Shown here: piece after piece, positions 37,707 through 48,553 of the stretch
Position numbering within the stretch: the first letter of the stretch is position 1
Layout: each line of letters starts with the position of its first letter
NCBI RefSeq assembly: GCF_010686685.1
Contig: NZ_JAAGWD010000001.1
Span: 744,001 to 808,000 of the forward strand
Length of the DNA stretch: 64,000 nucleotides
Reading direction: 5' to 3'
Origin: Pontibacter burrus
Lineage (GTDB): Bacteria > Bacteroidota > Bacteroidia > Cytophagales > Hymenobacteraceae
Made by a program: the position numbers and the translations under genes
The notes under the pieces: model-generated
Seen by the model: the letters and a program-made list of their open reading frames with translations, nothing else
Databases searched by the model: none
What the model was told of the DNA's origin: nothing

Positions 37707-38120
37707 ATGCCTACTATACAGCAATTAGTAAGAAAAGGTAGAGAGAAACTGACTTATAATTCTAAGTCTCCTGCCTTGGATGCATGCCCTCAGCGACGTG
37801 GAGTATGCACAAGAGTGTACACAACTACGCCAAAGAAACCAAACTCTGCAATGCGTAAAGTTGCAAGGGTGAGATTAACAAATGGTAAAGAAGTGAACGC
37901 TTACATTCCAGGTGAAGGACACAACCTGCAGGAACACTCAATTGTTCTGATCAGAGGTGGAAGAGTAAAAGACCTTCCGGGTGTTCGTTACCATATCGTG
38001 CGTGGTGCACTGGATACAGCAGGAGTAAATGGCCGTCTTCAGTCTCGTTCTAAATACGGTGCGAAGAGACCTAAGCCAGGTCAGCCAGCTGCAGCTGCCG
38101 GAAAAGGTAAAAAGAAATAA
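37707..38120 (+). CDS. rpsL: 30S ribosomal protein S12
   Basis: A 137-residue S12 at the decoding centre. The conserved [18 protein letters not shown] and [16 protein letters not shown] are intact, with lysines at the usual streptomycin-resistance positions, so no resistance change is apparent. A short Lys/Gly-rich tail extends the C-terminus. First gene of its transcript; rpsG follows after 18 bases. Confidence 0.98.
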   Translation: MPTIQQLVRKGREKLTYNSKSPALDACPQRRGVCTRVYTTTPKKPNSAMRKVARVRLTNGKEVNAYIPGEGHNLQEHSIVLIRGGRVKDLPGVRYHIVRGALDTAGVNGRLQSRSKYGAKRPKPGQPAAAAGKGKKK

Positions 38121-38138
38121 TAAATAGCGTTTAATACA

Positions 38139-38606
38139 ATGAGAAAAGCAAAGCCGAAGAGTAGAATTCTCCTTCCAGATCCAAAATACAAAGAAACTTT
38201 AGTAACACGTTTTGTAAACTACCTGATGGTAGATGGTAAGAAAAGTGTTGCTTATGGTATCTTCTATGATGCTGTAGATCTAGTAGAGCAAAGAACAAAA
38301 GAGAACGGTCTTGAAACTTGGAAAAAGGCATTGAACAACATCATGCCTAGTGTAGAAGTTAAAAGCCGTCGTGTTGGAGGAGCTACTTTCCAAGTGCCGA
38401 CTGAGGTTCGTCCGGACCGCAGAGTATCTCTGGGAATCAAATGGATGATTTCCTACTCACGCAAGAGAGGTGAGAAGACAATGAAGGATAAATTAGCAGG
38501 TGAGATAATTGCAGCTGCTAAGGGTGAAGGTGCTGCCGTTAAGAAAAAGGACGATACGCACAGAATGGCAGAAGCGAACAAAGCATTCTCACACTTTAGA
38601 TTTTAA
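38139..38606 (+). CDS. rpsG: 30S ribosomal protein S7
   Basis: A 155-residue S7, primary 16S-binding protein of the head domain. It begins [17 protein letters not shown], with [42 protein letters not shown] and [15 protein letters not shown] as landmarks. It lies between rpsL and fusA, with fusA starting 3 bases after its stop. Confidence 0.98.
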   Translation: MRKAKPKSRILLPDPKYKETLVTRFVNYLMVDGKKSVAYGIFYDAVDLVEQRTKENGLETWKKALNNIMPSVEVKSRRVGGATFQVPTEVRPDRRVSLGIKWMISYSRKRGEKTMKDKLAGEIIAAAKGEGAAVKKKDDTHRMAEANKAFSHFRF

Positions 38607-38609
38607 TCG

Positions 38610-40712
38610 ATGGCAAGAGACTTAAAATATACAAGAAATATTGGTATTGCTGCTCACATCGATGCTGGTAAAACCACTACAACTGAGCGTATTCTTTATT
38701 ACACTGGTAAGTCGCATAAACTTGGTGAAACACACGAAGGTTCTGCTACTACAGACTGGATGGAGCAGGAGCAGGAGCGTGGTATTACCATTACATCTGC
38801 AGCTGTAACAGTAAACTGGCCATACAGAGGTAATGACTACCATATCAATATTATTGATACGCCAGGTCACGTTGACTTTACTGTAGAGGTAAACCGTTCA
38901 CTTCGTGTACTTGACGGACTAGTATTCCTTTTCAGTGCTGTTGATGGTGTGGAGCCTCAATCAGAAACAAACTGGAGATTAGCTGACAACTATAAAGTAG
39001 CTCGTCTTGGTTTCGTTAACAAAATGGACCGTTCAGGTGCTGATTTTCTTGCTGTATGTAAGCAAGTAAAAGAAATGCTTGGTAGCAATGCTGTAGCATT
39101 ACAGTTGCCTATCGGATCAGAGGATAATTTCAGAGGTGTAGTAGATTTAGTGAACTTCAGAGCGATTGTTTGGAATACTGAAGATAAGGGGATGACCTTT
39201 ACAGAAGTGCCAATTCCAGATGATATGATGGAGGAAGCTGAAGAATATAGAGAAAAACTTCTGGAAGCAGTAGCAGAGTACGATGAGTCTCTGATGGAGA
39301 AGTATTTTGAAGATCCAAACTCAATTACTGAGGGTGAGATCTTAGCTGCTCTACGTGCTGCAACTATAGATATGGCAATCGTGCCAATGCTTTGTGGGTC
39401 ATCTTTCAAAAACAAAGGTGTACAGACAATGCTAGACTATGTGATGGCATTGCTTCCATCACCAGTTGAGAAAGAAAGTATCATTGGTACGAATCCGGAT
39501 ACTGGCGCAGAAGTTGCGAGAAAACCTTCCGCAAGTGAGCCATTTGCAGGTCTAGCTTTTAAAATTGCTACTGACCCTTATGTAGGTCGTCTGTGCTTCG
39601 TTCGTGCTTATTCAGGTGTACTGGAAGCAGGATCGTATGTTTACAATTCTCGCTCAAACAATAAAGAGCGTATCTCTCGTATCTTCCAGATGCATGCAAA
39701 TAAGCAGAACCAGATCGAAAGATTGGAAGCTGGTGATATTGCAGCAGTTGTTGGTTTTAAAGATATTAAGACAGGTGATACGCTGTGTGATCAAAATGCG
39801 AAAATCGTACTTGAATCAATGGAGTTCCCAGAGCCAGTAATTGGTTATGCAATCGAACCTAAAACACAGGCTGACTCTGATAAGATGGGTATGGCAATAG
39901 CCAAACTTGTTGAAGAAGATCCAACTCTTCAGGTTAATACTGACGAGGAAACAGGTCAGACTATCTTAAGAGGTATGGGTGAGCTTCACCTGGAAATCAT
40001 CATCGACCGTATGAAACGCGAGTTTAAGGTTGAATTGAACCAGGGTGCTCCACAGGTAGCTTACAAAGAAACAATCACTAAGAGTGTTGAACACCGTGAG
40101 GTATTCAAGAAACAGTCTGGTGGTCGTGGTAAGTTTGCCGACATCGTATTTGAGATGGGACCACGTGAAGATGGTAAACAAGGACTTGAGTTCGTTAATG
40201 CTATCGTGGGTGGTGTAATTCCTAAAGAATTTATCCCAGCTGTTCAGAAAGGCTTTGAAGAAGCAATGAAGAATGGTATTCTAGCAGGCTTCCCAATTGA
40301 CTCAATGAAAGTTCGTCTGTTCCATGGTTCGTATCACGATGTAGACTCAGATTCATTATCATTTGAATTAGCAGCTCGTCAAGGCTTTAAAGAAGCAGGA
40401 AAGCAGTGCGCTCCAAAACTTCTTGAGCCAATCATGGCAGTTGATGTTGTTACACCTGATGAGTACACAGGTCCTGTAACTGGTGACTTGAACAGAAGAA
40501 GGGGTATCATGAAAGGTATGGATACAAAAGGTACATCTACAGTAGTGAAAGCTGATGTTCCTTTATCTGAACTATTCGGTTATGTTACTGACCTTCGTAC
40601 GATCACGTCAGGTAGAGCTACTGCGTCTCTTACTTTCTCACACTATGAGCAAGTGCCGCAGAACTTAGCAGATGCTATCATTGCTAAAATTAAAGGAACA
40701 GCAGCTAAATAG
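38610..40712 (+). CDS. fusA: Elongation factor G
   Basis: A 700-residue translocation GTPase. G1 is [15 protein letters not shown] (about 15-29), [10 protein letters not shown] is switch [10 protein letters not shown] and NKMDRSGAD complete the GTP site. Domains III-V run on through [26 protein letters not shown] and the C-terminal [28 protein letters not shown]. Length fits the standard translational EF-G. It sits in the str-type cluster; rpsJ starts 10 bases after its stop. Confidence 0.98.
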   Translation: MARDLKYTRNIGIAAHIDAGKTTTTERILYYTGKSHKLGETHEGSATTDWMEQEQERGITITSAAVTVNWPYRGNDYHINIIDTPGHVDFTVEVNRSLRVLDGLVFLFSAVDGVEPQSETNWRLADNYKVARLGFVNKMDRSGADFLAVCKQVKEMLGSNAVALQLPIGSEDNFRGVVDLVNFRAIVWNTEDKGMTFTEVPIPDDMMEEAEEYREKLLEAVAEYDESLMEKYFEDPNSITEGEILAALRAATIDMAIVPMLCGSSFKNKGVQTMLDYVMALLPSPVEKESIIGTNPDTGAEVARKPSASEPFAGLAFKIATDPYVGRLCFVRAYSGVLEAGSYVYNSRSNNKERISRIFQMHANKQNQIERLEAGDIAAVVGFKDIKTGDTLCDQNAKIVLESMEFPEPVIGYAIEPKTQADSDKMGMAIAKLVEEDPTLQVNTDEETGQTILRGMGELHLEIIIDRMKREFKVELNQGAPQVAYKETITKSVEHREVFKKQSGGRGKFADIVFEMGPREDGKQGLEFVNAIVGGVIPKEFIPAVQKGFEEAMKNGILAGFPIDSMKVRLFHGSYHDVDSDSLSFELAARQGFKEAGKQCAPKLLEPIMAVDVVTPDEYTGPVTGDLNRRRGIMKGMDTKGTSTVVKADVPLSELFGYVTDLRTITSGRATASLTFSHYEQVPQNLADAIIAKIKGTAAK

Positions 40713-40722
40713 TAGTAAAATA

Positions 40723-41028
40723 ATGAATCAGAAAATAAGAATTAAATTAAAATCTTACGATCATAACCTGGTAGATAAGTCATCAGAGAAGATTGTAAAA
40801 GCAGTTAAAGCAACAGGTGCTATAGTTAGTGGACCAATTCCACTTCCAACTGAGAAAGATAAATTTACTGTGTTAAGATCACCACACGTAAACAAAAAAT
40901 CTCGTGAGCAATTTCAGCTTTGCACGTACAAGAGACTGGTAGATATCTATTCAACTAGCTCTAAAACTGTAGATGCACTAATGAAACTTGAGCTACCTAG
41001 CGGTGTTGATGTAGAAATCAAAGTTTGA
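40723..41028 (+). CDS. rpsJ: 30S ribosomal protein S10
   Basis: A 101-residue S10 (NusE). The start ATG at 40723 follows fusA by 10 bases; a longer open frame begins inside fusA but is not conserved. [44 protein letters not shown] and [14 protein letters not shown] match the family. Unlike the textbook S10 operon, a terminator and new promoter separate it from rplC, so it belongs to the fusA transcript. Confidence 0.98.
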   Translation: MNQKIRIKLKSYDHNLVDKSSEKIVKAVKATGAIVSGPIPLPTEKDKFTVLRSPHVNKKSREQFQLCTYKRLVDIYSTSSKTVDALMKLELPSGVDVEIKV

Positions 41029-41050
41029 TAGCTGCTTAACATAAAGAACA

Positions 41051-41084
41051 AAAGCGGACCATTTTACGATGGTTCGCTTTTTTT
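41051..41084 (+). terminator. Terminator after rpsJ
   Basis: AAAGCGGACCAT (41051-41062) pairs with ATGGTTCGCTTT (41069-41080; one G-U pair), followed by a T-run to 41084. It ends the rpsL-rpsG-fusA-rpsJ transcript. Confidence 0.88.
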
Positions 41085-41115
41085 ATGTACTGATAAAGAA
41101 TATTTTACATAAGAG

Positions 41116-41147
41116 TTGTTAAGAAAGATTAAATTTTCTTAACTTTG
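41116..41147 (+). promoter_or_regulatory. Promoter of the rplC ribosomal operon
   Basis: TTG (41116-41118), 21 bases, TAACTTTG (41140-41147). rplC starts 61 bases after the -7 box. A CTATAG at 41165 lies in the leader. Confidence 0.8.
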
Positions 41148-41208
41148 CACTCCCTTAGCTAGAGCTATAGGGCTAAATATATTATATCCATCTAAAACAA
41201 CAAGTTGA

Positions 41209-41826
41209 ATGCCTGGAATTATCGGTAAAAAAATCGGAATGACAAGCCTCTTCACACCAGATGGTAAAAACATACCAGTAACGCTTATTCAAGCAGGACC
41301 GTGTGTTGTTACTCAGGTGAAGACGGTAGAAAACGATGGCTACGCTGCAGTACAGCTTGGCTATGGTGACAAAAAGTTAAAAAGAGTAACAAAGGCAGAA
41401 GCCGGTCACTACGCTAAAACTAATACGGCTCCAAAGAAAAAGGTTGCAGAATTTGACACAGAAGGCCTGACAGTAAATGCAGGTGATGTTATCGATGCAA
41501 GCCTGTTTATCGAAGGTGAGTACGTAGACGTGGTAGGTACGTCAAAAGGTAAAGGCTTCCAGGGCGTTGTAAAGCGTCATGGTTTTGCGGGTGTTGGTGG
41601 CCAGACGCACGGTCAGCATAACAGAGCAAGACACCCTGGTTCTATTGGTGCCTGTTCATGGCCTTCAAGAGTATTCAAAGGAATGCGAATGGCAGGTAGA
41701 ACTGGTGGCAACAGAGTTACTGTTCAGAACCTTACTGTAATGCGAGTAATCGCCGACAAAAATCTTTTAGTAGTTAGCGGGTCTGTACCAGGCGCCAAAA
41801 ACTCTTACGTATTAATCGAGAAATAA
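41209..41826 (+). CDS. rplC: 50S ribosomal protein L3
   Basis: A 205-residue L3 with [13 protein letters not shown] at the N-terminus and the long loop [49 protein letters not shown] that reaches the peptidyl-transferase centre, including the Gln that is methylated in E. coli. First gene of the main ribosomal operon; rplD starts one base after its stop. Confidence 0.98.
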   Translation: MPGIIGKKIGMTSLFTPDGKNIPVTLIQAGPCVVTQVKTVENDGYAAVQLGYGDKKLKRVTKAEAGHYAKTNTAPKKKVAEFDTEGLTVNAGDVIDASLFIEGEYVDVVGTSKGKGFQGVVKRHGFAGVGGQTHGQHNRARHPGSIGACSWPSRVFKGMRMAGRTGGNRVTVQNLTVMRVIADKNLLVVSGSVPGAKNSYVLIEK

Positions 41827-41827
41827 A

Positions 41828-42457
41828 ATGGAGCTTTCTGTATTGAATATCAAAGGTGAAGATACAGGTAGAAAGATTGCTCTTTCTGATGCTGTATTTG
41901 GTGCAGAGCCAAACCAGCATGCAATGTATCTTGACGTAAAGCAGTACCTGGCAAACCAAAGACAGGGAACACACAAGTCTAAAGAACGCAACGAAGTAGC
42001 AGGATCTACTAAAAAGATCAAAAAGCAAAAAGGAACAGGTGGTGCAAGAGCTGGTAGCTTAAAGTCGCCTTTGTTTGTTGGAGGTGGTCGTGTGTTTGGT
42101 CCAAAGCCAAGAAACTATAGCTTTAAGCTTAATAAAAAGTTAAAGACTGTAGCCAGAGTTTCTGCTCTTTCTTTGCTGGCTAAAGACAACAAAGTAGCTC
42201 TTGTAGAGTCTTTCACTTTAGAAGCTCCAAAAACGAAAGAGTTTATCTCTATTCTGGAGAACATTAAGTCTACAGGTAAAACATTGTTTGTGATCCCTTC
42301 AAATGATCAGAACATTGTGTTGTCTGGACGAAACATTCCTAAAGTAAAAGTGGCAACAGCTGCTGATCTTAATACATATGATCTGTTGAATGCAGAAAAA
42401 GTTGTATTAGTTGAAGAGTCAGTAAATATTTTAGAAAACCTCTTAAGCAATAAGTAA
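41828..42457 (+). CDS. rplD: 50S ribosomal protein L4
   Basis: A 209-residue L4 with an internal exit-tunnel loop ([39 protein letters not shown]) and a conserved globular part. In E. coli L4 also represses its operon; no such leader was identified here. Its stop overlaps the rplW start by one base (TAATG). An in-frame CTATAG lies at 42115. Confidence 0.97.
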   Translation: MELSVLNIKGEDTGRKIALSDAVFGAEPNQHAMYLDVKQYLANQRQGTHKSKERNEVAGSTKKIKKQKGTGGARAGSLKSPLFVGGGRVFGPKPRNYSFKLNKKLKTVARVSALSLLAKDNKVALVESFTLEAPKTKEFISILENIKSTGKTLFVIPSNDQNIVLSGRNIPKVKVATAADLNTYDLLNAEKVVLVEESVNILENLLSNK

Positions 42458-42744
42458 TGAACGTACTTAAAAGACCGCTTGTGACGGAAAAATACACTGC
42501 CATGAACGAAGTAGGAAAGTATGCTTTTGAGGTGGATAAAAAAGCCAATAAAGTAGAAATCAAAAAGGCAGTTGAGAAGCTTTATGGTGTAACTGTAACT
42601 AATGTTGCTACCATGAGATCAATTGGTAAGGTCAAAACAAAATACACCAAATCAGGTGCAGTTACTGGCCGTACTTCATTGATCAAAAAAGCAATAGTAA
42701 CCTTGAGAGAAGGTGAAATGATCGATTTTTATAGCGCAATATAA
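42457..42744 (+). CDS. rplW: 50S ribosomal protein L23
   Basis: A 95-residue L23, at the polypeptide exit and docking site for SRP and trigger factor. VLKRPLVTEKYTAMNEVGKYAFEVDKKANKVEIKKAVEKLYGVTV is family-typical. It overlaps the rplD stop by one base, implying translational coupling. Confidence 0.97.
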   Translation: MNVLKRPLVTEKYTAMNEVGKYAFEVDKKANKVEIKKAVEKLYGVTVTNVATMRSIGKVKTKYTKSGAVTGRTSLIKKAIVTLREGEMIDFYSAI

Positions 42745-42754
42745 TTAATCAGAA

Positions 42755-43579
42755 ATGGCTTTAAAAAAGTTAAGACCAACAACACCAGGTCAGAGATTCA
42801 GAGTAGCGCCAGCATTTGACGAAATTACTACGTCTACTCCTGAGAAATCTCTGTTGGCACCTATTAAAAAATCTGGTGGACGCAACGATCAGGGCAAAAT
42901 GACAATGCGCTATTTAGGCGGTGGTCATAAGCGTAAATACAGAATGATTGATTTTAAGAGAACGAAGCATGGCGTGCCAGCTACTGTTAAAACAATCGAG
43001 TACGATCCAAACCGTACAGCTCGTATTGCCCTGTTAAATTATGCAGACGGAGAAAAGAGCTATATCATTGCTCCGACTGGAATTCAAGTAGGAACTGTTA
43101 TTGTTTCTGGTCCAGGACATGCTCCTGAGATTGGCAATTGTCTTCCTTTATCTGATATTCCTCTTGGTACAATTATTCACAACATCGAGTTGCAGCCAGG
43201 CCAAGGTGCAGTTCTAGCGAGAAGTGCAGGATCTTACGCACAGCTAGTAGCACGTGAAGGTCGTTATGCAACTATAAAACTTCCTTCAGGGGAGTTGAGA
43301 ATGGTCCTTGTGAATTGCTATGCAACTGTTGGTACAGTATCTAACTCTGACCATATGAACGTGAAGCTTGGAAAAGCTGGTCGTAACAGATGGATGGGTA
43401 GAAGACCAAGAGTTCGTGGTGTTGCGATGAACCCAGTAGATCACCCAATGGGTGGTGGTGAAGGTAAGTCTTCAGGTGGTCACCCACGCTCACGTAAGGG
43501 CTTGTATGCAAAAGGTTTAAAAACCCGCAACAAGAACAAGCATTCAGAAAAGTTAATAGTTAATAGAGGAAAGAAATAG
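42755..43579 (+). CDS. rplB: 50S ribosomal protein L2
   Basis: A 274-residue L2, needed for subunit association and peptidyl transfer. KPTTPGQR-like start, [13 protein letters not shown], and C-terminal [24 protein letters not shown] with the conserved His. Full length; rpsS follows after 3 bases. Confidence 0.98.
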   Translation: MALKKLRPTTPGQRFRVAPAFDEITTSTPEKSLLAPIKKSGGRNDQGKMTMRYLGGGHKRKYRMIDFKRTKHGVPATVKTIEYDPNRTARIALLNYADGEKSYIIAPTGIQVGTVIVSGPGHAPEIGNCLPLSDIPLGTIIHNIELQPGQGAVLARSAGSYAQLVAREGRYATIKLPSGELRMVLVNCYATVGTVSNSDHMNVKLGKAGRNRWMGRRPRVRGVAMNPVDHPMGGGEGKSSGGHPRSRKGLYAKGLKTRNKNKHSEKLIVNRGKK

Positions 43580-43582
43580 TAA

Positions 43583-43861
43583 ATGGCTAGATCATTAAAA
43601 AAAGGGCCTTATATTGACTATAGGCTCGAAAAGAAAGTATTCGCGATGAACGACTCAGGTAAGAAGTCGGTTATCAAAACATGGTCGCGAAGATCAATGA
43701 TTTCTCCGGATTTCGTTGGACATACATTTGCTGTACATAATGGCAATAAATTCATCCCGGTTTATGTAACTGAGAATATGGTGGGTCATAAACTTGGTGA
43801 ATTTGCTCCAACAAGAAACTTCAGAGGTCACATAGCTAAAAAAGATAAAGGCAAGAGATAA
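43583..43861 (+). CDS. rpsS: 30S ribosomal protein S19
   Basis: A 92-residue S19 in the 30S head. [42 protein letters not shown] and [16 protein letters not shown] are intact. Two bases separate its stop from rplV. Confidence 0.98.
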   Translation: MARSLKKGPYIDYRLEKKVFAMNDSGKKSVIKTWSRRSMISPDFVGHTFAVHNGNKFIPVYVTENMVGHKLGEFAPTRNFRGHIAKKDKGKR

Positions 43862-43863
43862 GC

Positions 43864-44256
43864 ATGGAAGCAGTAGCTAAATTAAAGAATGTGCCTACAT
43901 CTCCACGCAAGATGAGATTAGTGGCAAACCTGGTACGCGGTAAGAGCGTGTCCAAAGCCTTAGGTATACTGAAATTTGAGCCAAATTCTGGTGCAGCGAA
44001 ACTGGAAAAGTTACTCTTGTCAGCTTTATCTAACTGGCAGCAGAAGAACGAGGATGCTCAGATTGAAGATGCAAATCTGTATGTAAAGTCAATTTTTGTT
44101 GATGAAGGTAAAATGCTTAAGCGTTTGCGCCCAGCTCCACAAGGACGTGGTTACCGCATCAGAAAAAGATCTAATCATGTTACTCTTGTAATCGATAGCA
44201 TGACAGAAGAGCAGTTAGAGCAAAACAGTAAGAAATCTAAAAAAGCCAATAAGTAA
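43864..44256 (+). CDS. rplV: 50S ribosomal protein L22
   Basis: A 130-residue L22 lining the exit tunnel. [26 protein letters not shown] and the beta-hairpin [25 protein letters not shown] are present, with no obvious macrolide-resistance deletion. The C-terminus is a Lys/Ser/Gln-rich tail of about 15 residues. rpsC follows after 4 bases. Confidence 0.97.
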   Translation: MEAVAKLKNVPTSPRKMRLVANLVRGKSVSKALGILKFEPNSGAAKLEKLLLSALSNWQQKNEDAQIEDANLYVKSIFVDEGKMLKRLRPAPQGRGYRIRKRSNHVTLVIDSMTEEQLEQNSKKSKKANK

Positions 44257-44260
44257 GAAT

Positions 44261-45016
44261 ATGGGACAGAAAGTAAATCCGATCGGTTTTCGCCTAGGAG
44301 TTATCAAAGGTTGGGATTCTAACTGGTATGGCGGTAAAGATTTCGCTGATAAACTTGTTGAAGACGAGAAAATCAGAAAATATATTTTAGCTCGTATCCC
44401 TAAAGGTGGTATTTCTAAAATAATAATCGAGAGAACCCTGAAGCGTATCACCATTACTATTAACACTGCTCGTCCGGGCGTAGTAATCGGTAAAGGTGGT
44501 CAGGAGGTTGACAAGATCAAGGAAGAGCTTAAGAAGCTAACAAGCAAAGATGTTCAAATTAACATCTTTGAAATTAAGCGTCCGGAGCTAGATGCCAAAC
44601 TGGTTGGAGAGTCAATTGCTCAACAGCTTCAAGCTCGTATCTCCTTCCGTCGTGCAATGAAGCAGGCAATTGCTTCCGCTTTGCGAGTTGGTGCTGAAGG
44701 TATTAAAGTTCAGGTTTCAGGCCGTTTAGGTGGTGCTGAAATGGCTCGTACCGAGCATTACAAAGAAGGTAGAACTCCATTACACACTCTTCGTGCTGAT
44801 ATTGACTATGCTTTATCAGAAGCTCAGACAGTTTATGGTAAGCTGGGCATTAAAGTATGGATCTTCAGAGGTGAAGTTTATGGTAAGAAAGATTTAACTC
44901 CGAATGCTGGATTAGAATCTAAAGGACCAGGCTCTTCACAGGGTGGTGACAGACGTAGTGCTGGTAACCGTAAGAAAACAGACGGTGCTCCAAAGCGCAA
45001 CAAACGTCGTCAGTAA
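44261..45016 (+). CDS. rpsC: 30S ribosomal protein S3
   Basis: A 251-residue S3 at the mRNA entry site. KH domain segment [25 protein letters not shown] (about 66-90) and [41 protein letters not shown] basic, disordered C-terminal tail (about 215-251) extends past the E. coli length. Confidence 0.98.
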   Translation: MGQKVNPIGFRLGVIKGWDSNWYGGKDFADKLVEDEKIRKYILARIPKGGISKIIIERTLKRITITINTARPGVVIGKGGQEVDKIKEELKKLTSKDVQINIFEIKRPELDAKLVGESIAQQLQARISFRRAMKQAIASALRVGAEGIKVQVSGRLGGAEMARTEHYKEGRTPLHTLRADIDYALSEAQTVYGKLGIKVWIFRGEVYGKKDLTPNAGLESKGPGSSQGGDRRSAGNRKKTDGAPKRNKRRQ

Positions 45017-45046
45017 TTGATCGCGAACATTATTAAGTTTTAGAAA

Positions 45047-45469
45047 ATGTTACAGCCGAAAAGGACTAAATATAGAAAAATGCAAAAAGGCCGAGTGACT
45101 GGTCTTGCCCACAGAGGCAGTACTATCTCATTTGGATCATTTGCAATTAAATCACTTGAAGCATCGTGGATTACTAGCCGTCAGATTGAATCTGCACGTA
45201 TCGCGATGACGAGAGCAATGAAACGTGAAGGCCAGGTATGGATCAGAATTTTCCCTGATAAGCCTGTTACTAAGAAGCCAGCCGAAGTGCGTATGGGTAA
45301 AGGTAAAGGTTCGCCTGAGTATTGGGTAGCAGTTGTTAAGCCTGGTACAATCATGTTCGAATCTGACGGAGTTTCTCTGGAAGTAGCCAAAGAATCGCTT
45401 CGCTTAGCTGCACAGAAGTTACCTGTTAAAACAAAGTTTGTAGTACGTAGAGATTACGTTGAGAAGTAA
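45047..45469 (+). CDS. rplP: 50S ribosomal protein L16
   Basis: A 140-residue L16 near the A-site. [63 protein letters not shown] match the family. rpmC follows after 4 bases. Confidence 0.98.
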   Translation: MLQPKRTKYRKMQKGRVTGLAHRGSTISFGSFAIKSLEASWITSRQIESARIAMTRAMKREGQVWIRIFPDKPVTKKPAEVRMGKGKGSPEYWVAVVKPGTIMFESDGVSLEVAKESLRLAAQKLPVKTKFVVRRDYVEK

Positions 45470-45473
45470 TAAA

Positions 45474-45674
45474 ATGAAAAATTCAGAAATAAAAGCTTTG
45501 TCTTTAGAGGAACTACAAGAGAAGCTTAACACTGAGAAGACCAACATGCAGAACCTTCGTTTTGCACATGCCATATCGCCGTTGGAGAACCCGATGAAAA
45601 TTCGTGAGACAAAGGCAACAATTGCGCGTCTGAATACAGAGTTGCGTCGTCGTGAAATTGAAGCTAACTCTTAA
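45474..45674 (+). CDS. rpmC: 50S ribosomal protein L29
   Basis: A 66-residue L29. The ATG at 45474 is used, since upstream in-frame codons lie within rplP. MKNSEIKALSLEELQEKLNTEKTNMQNLRFAHAISPLENP is typical, with the helical hairpin structure that sits by the tunnel exit. rpsQ follows after 12 bases. Confidence 0.96.
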   Translation: MKNSEIKALSLEELQEKLNTEKTNMQNLRFAHAISPLENPMKIRETKATIARLNTELRRREIEANS

Positions 45675-45686
45675 TACTTAAATAAA

Positions 45687-45944
45687 ATGGAAGAGAGAAA
45701 TCTTAGAAAAGAAAGAAGTGGTAAGGTTGTTAGCAACAAAATGGACAAATCTATCACTGTACTTGTTGAAAGCAAAATGAAGCACCCGATCTACGGGAAG
45801 TTTGTTAGCAAGTCAACAAAGTTCATGGCTCACGACGAAAACAATGAGTGCAACATCGGTGATACGGTGCGTATTCAGGAAACTCGTCCGCTTAGCAAGA
45901 ACAAGAACTGGCGTTTAGTTGAAATTATAGAAAGAGCTAAGTAA
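45687..45944 (+). CDS. rpsQ: 30S ribosomal protein S17
   Basis: An 85-residue S17, OB-fold. [28 protein letters not shown] and [23 protein letters not shown] are standard landmarks. It lies one base before rplN. Confidence 0.97.
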   Translation: MEERNLRKERSGKVVSNKMDKSITVLVESKMKHPIYGKFVSKSTKFMAHDENNECNIGDTVRIQETRPLSKNKNWRLVEIIERAK

Positions 45945-45945
45945 G

Positions 45946-46314
45946 ATGATACAGCAAGAATCAAGATTAACTGTAGCGGATAATAGCGGCGCAAAAGAAG
46001 TACTTTGCATCCGTGTTCTAGGTGGTACAGGTAAAAAATACGCTTCTATCGGAGATAGAATTGTAGTAACTGTAAAGTCTGCCTTATCTTCAGGAAACGT
46101 TAAAAAAGGAACGGTTTCTAAAGCTGTTATTGTTAGAACGAAAAAAGAGATCAGAAGAAAAGATGGTTCTTATATTCGTTTTGATGATAATGCAGCGGTT
46201 CTTTTGAACGCCAATAACGAACCACGCGGTACGCGTATTTTTGGTCCAGTAGCTCGTGAACTTCGTGAGAAGCAATTCATGAAGATCGTATCACTAGCGC
46301 CTGAAGTTCTATAA
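45946..46314 (+). CDS. rplN: 50S ribosomal protein L14
   Basis: A 122-residue L14, also the binding site of the RsfS silencing factor in other bacteria. [54 protein letters not shown] and the C-terminal [23 protein letters not shown] are present. Confidence 0.98.
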   Translation: MIQQESRLTVADNSGAKEVLCIRVLGGTGKKYASIGDRIVVTVKSALSSGNVKKGTVSKAVIVRTKKEIRRKDGSYIRFDDNAAVLLNANNEPRGTRIFGPVARELREKQFMKIVSLAPEVL

Positions 46315-46332
46315 CTCCTAATTCTCAGAAAG

Positions 46333-46653
46333 ATGAATAAGAAAAAACTTCATGTAAAAACTGGCGATACGGTAAAAGTTATTGCTGGTGATGAGCGCGG
46401 TAAGACAGGCCGCATTACATCTGTGATTACAGATAAAAATAAAGTAATAGTTGAAGGATTGAACCTGGTAACGAAGCATACTAAACCAAGTGCTCAAAAT
46501 CCTCAGGGTGGTATCACTAAAGTAGAAGCTCCTATACACGCCAGCAATGTAATGCTGGTTGATGGTAAGAGTGAACGCGTGAAAACTGCAAGAAGAAAGA
46601 ACAGCGAAGGTAAAACTGAACGTTACTCTAAAAAAACAGGAGAAGTAATCTAA
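46333..46653 (+). CDS. rplX: 50S ribosomal protein L24
   Basis: A 106-residue L24, an early assembly factor. The KOW motif [21 protein letters not shown] lies at about 8-28, followed by [22 protein letters not shown]. The C-terminus is basic. rplE starts one base after its stop. Confidence 0.97.
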   Translation: MNKKKLHVKTGDTVKVIAGDERGKTGRITSVITDKNKVIVEGLNLVTKHTKPSAQNPQGGITKVEAPIHASNVMLVDGKSERVKTARRKNSEGKTERYSKKTGEVI

Positions 46654-46654
46654 A

Positions 46655-47209
46655 ATGGCAACTGCAAGACTAAAAGAAAAATATCAAACGGAGGTAGTGC
46701 CTGCCCTGAAAGAGAAGTTCCAATATAAGAACATCATGCAGGTGCCAAAAATTACAAAAATCTCCATTAACAGAGGTATTGGTGCTGCTGTAGCAGATAA
46801 AAAACTGGTAGATATCGGGGTTGATGAACTTACGACTATCACAGGACAGAAAGCTGTTGCAACAATTGCTAAGAAATCTGTTTCGAACTTTAAGCTTCGT
46901 GAAGGTATGCCGATCGGCGCACGTGTTACACTCAGAGGTCAAAAAATGTATGAATTCTTAGATAGACTTCTTACTGTTGCGCTTCCACGTGTACGTGACT
47001 TCAGAGGGGTTAATGATAAAGGATTTGATGGCAGAGGCAATTATACTCTCGGTATCAAAGAACAAATCATTTTTCCTGAGATTAGCATTGATAAAATCAA
47101 ATCCATTAGTGGTATGGACATCACTTTCGTAACAACAGCTAATACTGATGAAGAAAGTTATGAGCTATTAAAAGCTTTTGGTATGCCTTTCACTAATATT
47201 AAAAAGTAA
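46655..47209 (+). CDS. rplE: 50S ribosomal protein L5
   Basis: A 184-residue L5, which binds 5S r[53 protein letters not shown] and [28 protein letters not shown] match the family. rpsN follows after 5 bases. Confidence 0.98.
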   Translation: MATARLKEKYQTEVVPALKEKFQYKNIMQVPKITKISINRGIGAAVADKKLVDIGVDELTTITGQKAVATIAKKSVSNFKLREGMPIGARVTLRGQKMYEFLDRLLTVALPRVRDFRGVNDKGFDGRGNYTLGIKEQIIFPEISIDKIKSISGMDITFVTTANTDEESYELLKAFGMPFTNIKK

Positions 47210-47214
47210 TAGCA

Positions 47215-47484
47215 ATGGCGAGAGAAGCAGTTAAAGCCAGAGAGCTTAAAAGACAAAAAACAGTAGCGAAATACGCAGCCAAAAGAGCTGAGCTTAAAGC
47301 TAAAGGAGATTATGAAGGCTTAGATAAATTGCCTAAGAATGCATCTCCGATCAGATTGCATAACAGATGCAAATTGACTGGCAGACCACGTGGTTATATG
47401 AGAAAATTCGGTATATCTCGTGTTACGTTCAGAGAGCTTGCTCTAATAGGTAAAATACCAGGAGTAACAAAATCGAGCTGGTAA
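47215..47484 (+). CDS. rpsN: 30S ribosomal protein S14, zinc-free form
   Basis: An 89-residue S14 (long form). [30 protein letters not shown] is conserved. It has a single Cys and none of the CxxC pairs of the short zinc form, so this is the zinc-independent type. rpsH follows 89 bases later, with a promoter box in the gap. Confidence 0.97.
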   Translation: MAREAVKARELKRQKTVAKYAAKRAELKAKGDYEGLDKLPKNASPIRLHNRCKLTGRPRGYMRKFGISRVTFRELALIGKIPGVTKSSW

Positions 47485-47523
47485 TTTTTCTTATATCTAT
47501 AGATTAGATAAAGAAAAAATATT

Positions 47524-47531
47524 TATCTTTG
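47524..47531 (+). promoter_or_regulatory. Possible internal promoter before rpsH
   Basis: TATCTTTG matches TAnnTTTG, 42 bases before the rpsH ATG, in one of the larger gaps of the operon. No TTTG is found near the -33 position. It could boost expression of the distal half of the operon. Confidence 0.5.
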
Positions 47532-47573
47532 CGGCTCGCTTATAATTAGGCGTCATTATTTAAGTCATTCATA

Positions 47574-47972
47574 ATGAACTCAGATCCAATAGCAGATTAT
47601 TTAACTCGAGTGCGTAATGCTATCAAAGCAAACCACAGGATAGTTGAAATACCATCTAGCAAAATTAAAAAGGAAATAACCAAGGTATTGTACGATAAAG
47701 GGTATATTCAAAGCTATAAGTTTGAAGACTCTGCGGTACAAGGGAATATCAAAATAGCCTTGAAATACAATCCTGCAACAAAGCAATCTGCGATTGTTAA
47801 GTTGGAGCGTATCAGTAAGCCAGGGCTTCGTAAATATGCAGGTGGTGATGAACTTCCTCGCGTATTAAACGGATTAGGTGTTGCCATCGTTTCAACTTCT
47901 CGCGGCGTGATGACTGATAAAGAAGCACGTGCGCAGAATATCGGTGGTGAAGTATTGTGTTACGTTTATTAA
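47574..47972 (+). CDS. rpsH: 30S ribosomal protein S8
   Basis: A 132-residue S8 that binds the central domain of 16S rRNA. SDPIADYLTRVRNAIKANH starts the family domain, and the C-terminal GLGVAIVSTSRGVMTDKEARAQNIGGEVLCYVY is intact. In E. coli S8 represses the spc operon through an mRNA mimic; none was identified here. rplF follows after 15 bases. Confidence 0.98.
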   Translation: MNSDPIADYLTRVRNAIKANHRIVEIPSSKIKKEITKVLYDKGYIQSYKFEDSAVQGNIKIALKYNPATKQSAIVKLERISKPGLRKYAGGDELPRVLNGLGVAIVSTSRGVMTDKEARAQNIGGEVLCYVY

Positions 47973-47974
47973 TC

Positions 47975-47980
47975 AGGAGG
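47975..47980 (+). promoter_or_regulatory. Strong Shine-Dalgarno before rplF
   Basis: AGGAGG ends 7 bases before the rplF ATG. Nearly all other genes in the window start without a purine-rich ribosome binding site, so this one stands out. Confidence 0.65.
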
Positions 47981-47987
47981 AGAGACA

Positions 47988-48542
47988 ATGTCACGTATAG
48001 GAAAATTGCCAATCAACCTGCCTAACAATATTGAGGTTACGATAGACAATAATAATGTGGTTACTGTTAAAGGCCCCAAAGGTACTTTGACTACTCCTGT
48101 TGATGCAGACATCATAGTAAAGCAGGAAGATAACCAGATTGTTGTTGAAAGACCAACTGAACAGAAGCGTCACAAAGCTATGCATGGTCTTTACAGATCA
48201 CTTATCAACAATATGGTGATAGGGGTTAGTGAAGGATATAAAGAGCAGCTTGAGCTTGTAGGTGTGGGTTACAAAGCATCAGTACAAGGTCAGGTTCTTG
48301 AGCTATCTTTAGGATATTCACACAATATCTTTTTAGCAATGCCTTCAGAGGTTAGTGCAACTGCTGTTACAGAAAAAGGAAAATCACCAGTTGTGACCCT
48401 GGAAAGTAACGATAAGCAGCTGCTAGGCCAGGTTGCCGCAAAAATCAGATCACTTCGTAAGGTAGAGCCTTATAAAGGTAAGGGTATCCGCTTTGTTGGT
48501 GAAGTTGTAAGAAGAAAAGCTGGTAAAACGGCATCTAAATAA
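47988..48542 (+). CDS. rplF: 50S ribosomal protein L6
   Basis: A 184-residue L6. It starts [17 protein letters not shown], with [33 protein letters not shown] and the C-terminal [23 protein letters not shown]. Preceded by an unusually strong Shine-Dalgarno for this genome. Confidence 0.98.
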   Translation: MSRIGKLPINLPNNIEVTIDNNNVVTVKGPKGTLTTPVDADIIVKQEDNQIVVERPTEQKRHKAMHGLYRSLINNMVIGVSEGYKEQLELVGVGYKASVQGQVLELSLGYSHNIFLAMPSEVSATAVTEKGKSPVVTLESNDKQLLGQVAAKIRSLRKVEPYKGKGIRFVGEVVRRKAGKTASK

Positions 48543-48553
48543 TTAGCATCATC

